Program-made: the position numbers and the translations under genes
The notes under the pieces: model-generated
Seen by the model: the letters and a program-made list of their open reading frames with translations, nothing else
Database searches by the model: none
What the model was told of the DNA's origin: nothing
Shown: positions 45,496-54,650 of the stretch, piece by piece
Layout of the letters: every line of letters starts with the position of its first letter
How positions within the stretch are numbered: position 1 is the first letter of the stretch
From: Ciborinia camelliae
Lineage: Eukaryota > Ascomycota > Leotiomycetes > Helotiales > Sclerotiniaceae
Assembly: GCA_025890175.1 (NCBI GenBank)
Contig: JANPYM010000001.1
Location: 1,709,004-1,773,003 of the forward strand
Direction: 5' to 3'
Length of the DNA stretch: 64,000 bases

Positions 45496-45571
45496 TGTTG
45501 GAATCACTATAAGTGGGGAAGAGGGATATACTATAGTATATCCGTCTTCACCACCCATAGTGATTCCAACA
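45496..45571. repeat. 76-bp palindrome made of two repeat-A termini
   Basis: TGTTGGAATCACTAT at the left is the inverse of ATAGTGATTCCAACA at the right; the arms pair almost throughout, meeting at TATACTATAGTATA. It looks like an element deleted down to its two ends, or a very short MITE. Flanks (TAT and GTA) show no clear duplication. Confidence 0.85.
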
Positions 45572-45981
45572 GTATTAAATGTATAGAACGGAATTATATA
45601 GATCATTTTGCGGAAAAGAAAAGGAAGGATTATTAGATGGATTTTGACATCCAAACGAGCCCCAAGACACCCAGAGTAACCTTGTAAAAGGATAGAGGCA
45701 ACTGTCAAAAATTGTGCCGTTCAGATCACCCATCTTCCATTTCTGGTCTCGGGTCAGACTCTTCCTTCCGCTTCGGAAGGATGAGATATTATGTCGAGCT
45801 CTAGCTTCTACCTCAAACACCAACTTTGTACCCGTTCCATGTGGTATTCTTGCTTTAAATATAGCCTCTCAGGTATATATCCAGAGCGCGCTGTACTTGA
45901 TTTTTGTAAGTCCTATACAGATTGCGGTGTTACGCGACACTTTTTATTTTCCATCGAAACAACAAGCTCATTCAATCAATC
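45572..45981. other. Promoter region of the permease gene
   Basis: No other feature seen between the palindrome and the permease start codon. Confidence 0.45.
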
Positions 45982-48044
45982 ATGACGTCTGTTCATGAGC
46001 TGCAACCTGTTGGAGGAGCACCTGACAAACCTTCATCGGATATTCACGTGACCCAAGCTAGAGAGTTCCAAGACCAAGATGTTATTGAACTCGCTCGAGC
46101 AGGAAAGAAACAAGTTCTGAGGGTATAGAGACTAGATTTCCTATGCAGGACTTGATGCTGACTGCTTCAAGCGTAGATTTGCACTGGTCAGCATGATTGG
46201 TTTTGCATGTAGCCTCATGGGAACTTGGGAGGGTGTTTTGGTGTAAGCATAACCCAACTCTTGCAAAGATCGAGGTGTTCTCCTGTTAGAACGTAGCGCT
46301 ATACAATACCCATACTAACATAAAACAGAGTGTTCTTACTCGGTTATCAGAAGTGGGTCTCTAATGCAGCCTGCTGTCTTTCTAATATTGACAACCGCCT
46401 GGTGCTAATGCTACTTCTAGTGGAGGGCCTGCCGGTCTCATTTATGGATTCCTTGTCATATGGTTTGGTACCTTTTGTACGTTCGTTACTATGAGCGAGT
46501 TAGCATCCATGATTCCTACAGCCGGAGGACAATATCACTATGTTGCAATCCTTGCACCAACATCTTCAAAGAAATTTCTGAGTTACGTTACCGGTATGTA
46601 TTTCTCACCATAAGCTAATGCCCACCAGCTCTCTTAAATATCTGCTTGCGTGTACTGATTTTAAGTTTCGTCTAGGATGGGCTACTGTAATGGGATGGAT
46701 TACAGCGACAACAGCTGGCGCTTTCTTTACAAGCGAACTGATAGAGGGGCTCGCCATTCAAAACAACTCGGAATACGTTCCTACAGGTTGGAAAGGGACA
46801 TTAATATTTTGGGCAGTGCTATTTCTCTGTGTCGCGATAAACGGCTTCTTGAGCCGCGCGCTACCAATCCTTGAAGTTGCTATCTTGATTATTCACATCC
46901 TGGGGTTTTTTGCAATAATCATACCCTTGGTTCATCTCGGACCTCACGGTAATGCCAAAGAGATTTTCACTACGTTCGTGAATACTGGATGGGAATCCCA
47001 GTCGCTCTCATTCTTTATTGGTCTGAACGGAAATATTGCGGCGTTCACTGGTAAGGTTTCTGCCCATCCATAGACAATGTTGTACTAATCGTCTTCTTTA
47101 GGAGCCGATTCTGCTATCCATGTATGTTGACCCAATAAAACTGTAGGGATCTTTATTGATTAATCTATAATAGATGTCAGAAGAAGTAAAGCATGCTTCG
47201 CTCAATGTCCCACGCTCTATGCTGCTGTCAGTCTTCATGAACGGCCTTCTCGGTTTCGGGATGCTTCTCGCTGTTCTTTTCTGCGCTGGCGATCTTGACA
47301 AAGCAGCAGAAAGCCCAACTGGATTTCCATTCATCGCCATTTTCACGAATGCTGTTGGGTCTTCCAAAGGAGCTAATACTATGGTGAGCATCGTCGTCTT
47401 GATGTCACTTGCTGGGGCTATAGCGGCCTTAGCTTCTGCCAGTCGGATGATGTGGTCCTTTGCACGAGACCGGGGCCTTCCATGGGCAAGTAGGCTCAGC
47501 AGTGTATGTATTCCATTGAAATAAACAGGGTATCCGACTTCTTGGCTGATCATCATAGGTACATTCCAAAACAGCAATCCCGTTGATAGCTATTTTTGTA
47601 GTTACAGTTTGTAGCGCCTTAATAGGGATCATTAACATTGGATCTTCAGATGCTTTCAACGCAGTTGTATCCCTGGTGGTCGAGGCATTTGCAACCTCTT
47701 ACCTGGTTCCGTGCTCTTTATTACTCTATCGCCGGCTCAAGGGCCAGATTTTGGAGCCAAAAGGTAGCTTCGATGTAACATCGACAGACAAACAGCTGAA
47801 ATGGGGCAAGTGGAGAGCCAAGGGATGGCTGGGAACGGCATCTAATGCTATCACTTGTGTGTATCTCTCCATCGTCTGTTTCTTTGCCTTCTGGCCCGCT
47901 GTAAAACCGGTTACTGCTGTCAACATGAATTACAGCTCGTTGGTTCTGGGCACGGTGGTCATCGCGAGCCTTACGTACTATCTCCTTTGGGCCAAGAAAA
48001 TTTACCAAGGTCCAATTATGGAGGTCAGTGTGCACGTATTGTAA
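45982..48044 (+). CDS. APC-family amino acid/GABA permease
   Basis: Twelve-span plasma-membrane transporter of the fungal GABA/choline permease branch (Uga4/Hnm1 type). Exons: 45982-46122, 46172-46242, 46329-46352, 46421-46593, 46676-47050, 47102-47121, 47174-47503 and 47559-48044. They give 539 residues. Family landmarks: ALVSMIGFACSLMGTWEG in TM1; GGPAGLIYGF, whose QNGGPAG is assembled only by joining the 24-nt third exon; SELASMIPTAGGQYHY; the GADSAIHMSEEVKHAS helix, assembled through a 20-nt exon; and SRMMWSFARDRGLPWA. Two micro-exons are unusual but both joins regenerate conserved motifs. The C-terminus ends soon after TM12. In a RiPP-like locus it could supply or export small molecules, but coupling is speculative. 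Confidence 0.85.
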
Positions 48045-48121
48045 AGGTTCAACACTTTGCTGCTGCGAGCGTGGGAATAGCTTGAGGGTATATTGAGATG
48101 AGTATAAGATCACGTGACTAC

Positions 48122-48235
48122 GGCGAGCTAGCGGGCTTATATAGGGGATCATCTGTAGCATACTTTTTAGAAATCGAGCCGAATACACTGCATACTATAG
48201 TATATCCGTCTTCACCACCCATGGTGATTCCAACA
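48122..48235 (-). repeat. Inverted repeat A, right end
   Basis: Reverse complement reads TGTTGGAATCACCATGGG, continuing with the same GGTGGTGAAGACGGAT and CTATATAAGCCCGCTAGC landmarks as the left end. It is followed directly by ATT (48236-48238). Confidence 0.8.
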
Positions 48236-48238
48236 ATT

Positions 48239-48906
48239 AGTATAACATTTTAATTAAAATTTATAATAAAAACGACATTACAATCGATATAAACTATACG
48301 CTGGCGTCATAATCACTATTGAACTATATAATTTATACTATATTCCCGGCTTTCTACCCTTAACTATCGCAGATGTTACGATAAAAGGTTACACACAATA
48401 GCTGTAAGCTTTACCACTGCATCACGCACTCAATCTGTCCCAAAAAGGCACAGAATCATAATTCACTTCTATATATACCTTGTTCGTAACAGCAGATCTC
48501 TGATTGGCCATCTCAATTGGTGAGTGTTGGAACCGTTTATGCATGCACGTTGGGCGGCCGGTCCTGATAATCTGCTTAGCCATCAAGATTCATTGGTATC
48601 TGCCGATGAGCAATTTAATGTCTGAATATGGTAGGTACTACAAGATACGCTGTAGAAAGTGAAAAAGATTACAAGTTAAAATTGTATAGGTAGGTTGTTG
48701 CGCGTGTGTAGCGCGGTTGCCTCAAGCGACCACGCTATTTTCACGTCTTCCCTATCTCATGTTGTGTTTTAACATATAGGTAGGTACTGGTACCTCATGT
48801 GGTCAATAAATACTTCGAACTGTCGGAAGTAATTTCTCGAATCCAAGAGCTTTCTTTCGTTTCCAGTTTTGTTCTTTTTCTGTGTTGTTAAGCTCGGGGA
48901 AAGACT
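48239..48906. other. Intergenic and MFS promoter
   Basis: AT-rich to about 48370, then unique sequence with GGTAGGT motifs near 48630, 48690 and 48780. No gene. Confidence 0.5.
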
Positions 48907-50731
48907 ATGCCAGACAGAATTCTAGAAGACCAAACCGATTCCGGTGGTCTTTCCGGGTTGGCTTCTTCTTCAGAAAAAGATGGCGCCACCCAACAGCCCA
49001 TGGTCGATGGCTACGACCCGAATATCGTGGATTTTGATGGCCCCTCGGACCCTGAAAACCCTCTGAATGTATGCTCCAATTTTATCTTCAATACACTGCC
49101 TTATCCTCCCTCGACCCACACTCTAAAGTAACCATATCAACGAAGTTAATATATAGTGGTCGTGGAAATATAAATGGACTATAGTAGCTCTAGTCTCTTT
49201 CGAGAATTTGATGGTGTGAGTTCTCCTCGATTGTGATTCCATGACCACATTCATAATTGGCACCTAACTAATGATGCATCAATGACTCGAAGTAATCTTG
49301 CCACCATAATCTGCGCACCAGCGACGCCGCAGATTCTCCAAGAGTTCCATAGTAACAATAGCCTCGACGGACCCATCATCGTTTCGATCTGGGAGCTCGG
49401 AGAAATCTTGGGACCACTGATGATAGGTCCATTATCTGAAATTTACGGTCGTCTTTACATTTACAATATTGCAAATGTCTTCTTTACTCTCTTTTCAATG
49501 GCGAGCGCTCTCAGTACCAGCATCAACATGCTCATAGGTTTCCGATTTCTGAGTGGTATAGCTGTCGCCTCCACAACTCTCAATGCAGGAACAGTCGTCG
49601 ATATGTTTCCACAATCACAACGAGGAACGGCCATGTCTATCATAGGGTTTAGTCCTTTAGTAGGTGTCATCTGTGGACCTATTCTAGGAGGCTATGTCAG
49701 CGCCAATCTCTCTTGGCGTTGGGCATTCTGGCTGGTGGCAATTGTAGCCGGAAGCCTTGAAATCGGCTTCTTGCTGTTCTTCCGCGAGACTTACGCTTTT
49801 ACCATCTTGGAACGAAAGGCAAAACGTCTTCGTCGGGAGACGGGTAATGCTAATCTGCGCTCTAAATATGACCAAGGGAAGTCAGCTAAAGATCTATTCA
49901 AGAGAGCAATTGTCCGCCCTGCAAAGATGTTAATATTCTCGCCCATAGTCATGATGTTAACATTGTACAATTCTCTCATTTATGGATATTTATATCTTGT
50001 CATTACGATTCTGCCAAGTGTTTTTCAAGACGTCTATCATTTCAAGCAAGGACCGGTAGGGCTTACGTACCTCGGCATTGGTATTTCATTCCCATCTCTT
50101 TTCTCAATTGAAATTCTTCTCTAGCGCCCCCTTGAAATTCAATATTCTGTTTCACTCGGATGTTTCTGCATATCATGCTAAGAAACAAAATTTAGGCATT
50201 GGCATGACGTTAGCCGTCATTCTCTGTAGATTGACCCTTGACAGACTCATTGAACGTCAAGCGGCTAAACTAGCTCAGCATCAGGACGGCAACAATCTTG
50301 AGGCTGATCAGACGGTATTTATCGATCCAGAGCATCGCCTTCCTCCGATGTTATTGGGTGGAACGCTTCTTCCTCTCGGACTTTTCCTGTACGGTTGGAC
50401 AAGCCAGTATCACCTTCATTGGATCGCCCCTATAATTGGAACTTCATTATTAGGCTTTGGCCTCATGGTGACCCTAATCCCAACATCTACATACTTGATG
50501 GATGTTTACACAATATATGCAGCTTCCGCTTCTGCAGCAAATTTATGTCTGAAGAACCTTTTTGGTACCGTTTTGCCATTGGCAGGTCCCCCCCTTTACA
50601 AAACGCTTGGCCTGGGGTGGGGAAACTCGTTATTGGCTTTCCTAGCTCTTGCCTTCGTGCCAATCCCCTTGATTTTGATGAAGTTTGGGAAACAATTGAG
50701 AAGTAGTGAGAAGCGACGATTGGTGTTGTGA
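48907..50731 (+). CDS. MFS drug:H+ antiporter-type exporter (DHA1)
   Basis: Exons 48907-49068, 49157-49215, 49293-50080 and 50196-50731 give 514 residues. The N-terminus is acidic and ends DPENPLN-WSWKYKW into TM1. NLATIICAPATPQIL and GPLSEIYGRLYIYN (loop 2-3 signature) are typical of fungal DHA1 exporters such as those next to toxin or metabolite clusters. GVICGPILGGYVSANLSWRW is motif C, marking antiporters. RETYAFTILERKAKRLRRET is the central loop. A fourth intron (115 nt, 50081-50195) restores TYLGIGIGMTLAV. Its position just outside the right repeat-A end and 2.7 kb from the rhodopsin and RiPP genes makes it a candidate exporter for that locus, an inference from position only. Confidence 0.87.
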
Positions 50732-50912
50732 CCTGGGGTTTTGCTATGGTGTATATGTTTGTCTATTGGTCTAATCTGACAGGTGATGCTAGGAGTCAGG
50801 TCGGTAAGGCTCCGATCGCACTCAGATCAACTAGCGGCAGGGTGATTGGCGGTTGGTGACATTTAGGTGATCATGTTAATCTCTTGAAGATGACCCTTTC
50901 CTTTTCAGAATA
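50732..50912. other. MFS 3' flank
   Basis: Short non-coding spacer before the MITE. Confidence 0.5.
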
Positions 50913-51274
50913 CAGCAAAACCTCTCTATAAGGATCCTCTATATAAGGATAACCTCTCTATTAGGATTAAATTTTGGGTCCCGTTGGATTTTAGGTGTAG
51001 AAAATGCTTATATCCTTATATCCCCTCTATAAGGATTATCCTTCGTAGTTGAGGGTCCCAAAATTGAAATCTAGCCTATCATAACCCTCTATATAAGAAT
51101 ATTTTTTTAAGTATAAAATATTTATAAAAATTATACTAAATTTATGCCCGATCGAAATTAAATTTAAACCAAAATGCTATCCCACCGGAATTAGCCGGAA
51201 CTCTATAAAAGGATACCTCTCTATATCCTTATATTTGGCGCTAAAAAAAACATCCTTATAGAGAGGTTTTGCTG
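50913..51274. mobile_element. 362-bp MITE with TA duplication (pogo/Fot1-like ends)
   Basis: Terminal inverted repeats CAGCAAAACCTCTCTATAAG and its complement at the right end are perfect over at least 22 bp and flanked by TA on both sides (50911-50912, 51275-51276). Internal copies of CCTCTATATAAGGAT occur in both orientations, so it can fold on itself. No coding capacity. The TA target and CAG...CTG ends fit the Tc1/mariner superfamily, pogo/Fot1 group. Confidence 0.88.
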
Positions 51275-51452
51275 TAGTTCTTTAATTTGATTGCTGATAC
51301 ATGAAGCTATTCCCATAAGCTGACGTGACGCGTGTAACAATCTACTCCACTATCCTGCATTAGTAAAGAGTGCCAAATTAGCCTAATATAGTAGTACAAA
51401 AGCCCTGTATCCTTAACAAAATTTCCCCATCCATCTCTCATATATATATATA

Positions 51453-52215
51453 CCTTAGCGGAGGTATCAGGTATTAAGAAACCATTAATATACTATATTT
51501 ATTATAAAAAGCTATATTTGAAAATTATAATCATGATTTCGAAAATAAATAATTTATAAATATAAACTAAATATAAATATAAATAATATTTAATTATAAA
51601 TTATATTTTAATAAAAAAGTCGTATTTAAATCAAAACATTGTTTTTGAATCAAAACATTGTTTTTGAAAATAAATCGTTTTTAAAAAAAAAACATTTTTA
51701 AAAATAAATCATTTTTAAAAATAAATTATTTTTAAATATAAACCGTTTTTGAAAATATTTTAATTATATAATTTTATTTATTTTCAATTTAATCAAAACA
51801 AAATATATTTTTTATAGTGTAATGATAATGTATTTAATTTGAATTTTCAAAATTGAAAAAAAAAAATTAATTGAAACTTGAAACTTGAAATTTAAAACTT
51901 AGAATATGAAATATCTTGATTGATATTTCTTTTTATTTTTTTTAAATTAAAAATATTTAAAAACAATTTATATTTTTAAAAACGGTTTTTTTTTTAAAAA
52001 CATTTTATTTTCAAAAACGTTTTATATTTTCAAAAACGCTTTATATTTTCAAAAACGTTTTATATTTTCAAAAACGTTTTATTTTTAAAAACGTTTTATT
52101 TTTAAAAATACTTTATTTTTAAATATAATACGAATACTTTATCAACTGAGATATAATTTCTAAACTTAATCATAATGAAATTATTGTTTCTAAACCCCTA
52201 GTACCTCCGCTAAGG
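51453..52215. mobile_element. AT-rich element with CCTTAGCGGAGGTA inverted ends
   Basis: CCTTAGCGGAGGTA at the left is matched perfectly by TACCTCCGCTAAGG at the right, each bordered by TA. The 760-bp interior is almost only A/T apart from repeated AAAACGTTTTATTTT units on one side. It looks like a RIP-degraded transposon remnant or a non-autonomous element. No frame survives. Confidence 0.75.
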
Positions 52216-52248
52216 TATATACCTCCATACCCAACATTCCCTAAAAAC

Positions 52249-52400
52249 ATGCCACCCACAATCATATTTATCTACGGCGCATGGCACGGTCCCGAGGTCT
52301 TCGACCAAGTAATCGCCATGCTGAAACCCTTCGGGTACCCATGCATCACCTTAGCATGCCCTCAACCGGCATATTATAACAATCTTAACATTAACCTATT
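52249..52400 (+). pseudogene. 5' fragment of an alpha/beta-hydrolase gene
   Basis: Begins MPPTIIFIYGAWHGPEVFDQ and continues through MLKPFGYPCITLACP, the first strand, oxyanion GxWH loop and first helix of the salicylate-esterase-like alpha/beta-hydrolase group. Similarity ends near 52375. The nucleophile Ser and the later catalytic residues are absent from the following kilobase. Its ATG lies only 33 bp from the right end of the AT-rich element, so insertion or associated rearrangement may have removed the rest. Truncated and presumed non-functional. Confidence 0.65.
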
Positions 52401-53071
52401 GATCTGGGCAGTCAATTGGATGGCTTTGGCGAAAAGACAAAGACAACTTGTGACATTTGCAAAAAGATGAGACGAGAGACTCTGAATAACTACCTAGGTA
52501 ACCTAACATATCGAGCGATAAAAAAGAATAATGAGACGATGAGCATTTTGATGCCTTGTTGGGTCGGATCATTTCTCTTCACTCCCAACCAAATTGACCA
52601 AGACCAGACCAAGACCAAGACCAAAGACCGAATTGGAGAACGAATCCTAATCCTGTCCGTAGGTAGGTATGTATGTTATGTTAGCCTAACTCACCGACAT
52701 ACGAGAAAAAGGGTCGGAAGATGCAGACAATGAGGTTATCATCGAACCACAGGTATGAAAACACAACTGGCGGATATAGCCAAGAAGCGATACAATGTTC
52801 AAGTTCAAAAAATGTTAATTTCTTGGACTTTGGTGATCGGAACACTCAGTGGTGTGATTTTGTCAGCCCATAAAAAGCACGAGAAAGAATTACCACCAAA
52901 GGCAAGGAGTGTATTTTGCATAAAGGAACCCAAGTAATTATAGTAGGTTTGAATTCTGATATTTAAGTCTTGCTATCTCATTCCATTCAATATTTATATT
53001 TGTCTTATTGTACGCATCATTTCGAATTCGACGTAAGATTCTCTTCAACGCAATTCTTGATCTCCCTGACC
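52401..53071. other. Intergenic spacer
   Basis: No gene recognised; repeated AAGACCAAGACC units near 52595-52625. Confidence 0.5.
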
Positions 53072-54000
53072 ATGCCATTTGATATAACCATCAAAAAGGT
53101 CGCTTTAGCTGGTGTTCGTTGGCCCCCTCTCCCCTTTATCATGACCATCCTCGAATAACAAACTCCCAGGCATCCGGCCCAGTAGGCCAAGCAATTCTTG
53201 CCGAGCTCCTAAAGTCAGAACTCTTTGATATCACAATCCTAACTCGGGATTCCACCACCTACCAATCACTCTTCGCCCCCGCCCCCAAAGTAATCCAAGT
53301 CGATTACACCTCCCTCAACTCCCTAATCCACGCCCTAACCGATCAAGATGCCCTCATATCCGCCATCTCCCCCAGTGCCATCCCCGTCCAGAAACTTCTA
53401 ATCGACGCTTGCATCCAAGCCCACGTGCACCGTTTCCTTCCTTCAGAATACAGCTATGATTTCTGTTGCCCCTCCATCCGCTCTCTCCCCATACCTCTCT
53501 TTGCCCAAAAAATCGCCATTGAGGAATACCTCCAAAGCCAAGCCACCAAAACCTCTCTAAGCTACACCCTTGTATTCTGCAACCCGATCCTCGAGCTCAG
53601 CCTAAAAAACAACCTCTTTTTCAATTTGCAAACCCGTACCGCGACCGTCAGCCCCATAACCAGGACGGCACCCATCTCCCTAACTACCCTTCCAAGCCTC
53701 AGCAAAGCCGTCCGCAGAATCCTAACCCACCCACGCGAAACTGCCAATCGACCCATCCGAATAAAAGACATCGACATCTCCCACGAAAAACTTCTGTCCA
53801 TCGCCCAATCACTGACACCCGGACAAGAATGGGATATTCACAACATTGAAACCACTCAAGCAGAGTCTTCCTCAGAGGTAAATTTTGCTTTTGGGGGAAA
53901 GTTTGAGCGCGTGCATAATAGTGTTTTTGGGATTAAGGAGATGACGCCGGAGGATCTGGAGGGGTTGGTTCTAGTCACATGTGGATTGGAAAAGTCCTAA
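53072..54000 (+). CDS. NmrA/isoflavone-reductase-like NAD(P)-binding protein
   Basis: Atypical short-chain dehydrogenase of the NmrA/PCBER type. Exons 53072-53113 and 53170-54000 give 290 residues. Exon 1 (14 codons) supplies KKVALAG and exon 2 continues ASGPVGQAILAELL, so the intron splits the GxxGxxG dinucleotide-binding motif, which is restored as GASGPVG. The donor is GTTCGT. Conserved downstream parts: DITILTRDS, VDYTSLNSLIHALTDQDALI, LIDACIQAHVHRFLPSEYSYD and FAQKIAIEEYL, where the Lys of the last motif matches the catalytic Lys region of isoflavone reductases. Fungal homologues act as oxidoreductases or redox sensors in secondary metabolism. Substrate unknown. Confidence 0.85.
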
Positions 54001-54650
54001 GTATTTACGTCAGGAGCTGCGATGTAGGGATTGGTGTATCTATGATTCTATGTATCGAAGATTGTGTTATGGGGACTGCGTTATGGAGACTGCGTGGGGT
54101 ATTGTATTTGAAATTTTGGATTGGATCTCTTTGAAAACCTATCTACAGTGATGACACCCAGGTCTCAAAATAGCTTTGGTTAATTCCACTGGTTCGTTAT
54201 ACATATGTATGAATCATGTCAGTAATGATGAACTCATTTTCTCTCGGTGTGAATTGTCATCGCAATGAAATTCAAGCAAAGATCACAAATCCGATACATG
54301 CCAAAAAAGGATGAGAAACAGTTCAATCCAGAATTAAATATTGCGTTGGGATCGTTAATCTGACAAAGTATACTACATGATCATTACTCCCGTTTAACTC
54401 ATGTTCCTCCTCCCTTCCTCCCATTTCAGTTCAGTTTCATATCATCCAATCCTCATAAAAACATCATCTGCATATCCCACCTAATCTTATTGCATGAAAG
54501 GCATACATGATATAGAGAACCGAAAGGGTATATTGCAGATGGATAACACTCCTTGCAATGCGGGCTTGCCCATAACTGACAACAAAGAAAAGAAAGTTTT
54601 AACATTGTCTATGTGACAGTTTATCCTAGAGTAATCATAGCTATAGTCTC
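54001..54650. other. Convergent intergenic region
   Basis: 3' flanks of the NmrA-like gene (+) and the CLIP-170-like gene (-). No feature supported. Confidence 0.5.

Larger units (their letters stand above)
38584..48235. mobile_element. Candidate 9.65-kb TIR-bounded element with cargo
   Basis: The two repeat-A ends point inward and are each flanked by ATT (38581-38583 and 48236-48238), as a transposed segment with a 3-bp target duplication would be. Inside are the UstYa gene, the Kex2-repeat precursor, the rhodopsin-domain gene and the permease, all on the plus strand. No transposase is recognised inside. A 76-bp palindrome of the same repeat sits at 45496-45571, and repeat B crosses the left boundary. 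So independent small copies that happen to lie in opposite orientation remain a real alternative. Confidence 0.4.

Noticed and set aside
52755..52937. 60-codon frame following the hydrolase fragment
   Set aside because: Does not continue hydrolase homology and shows no domain.
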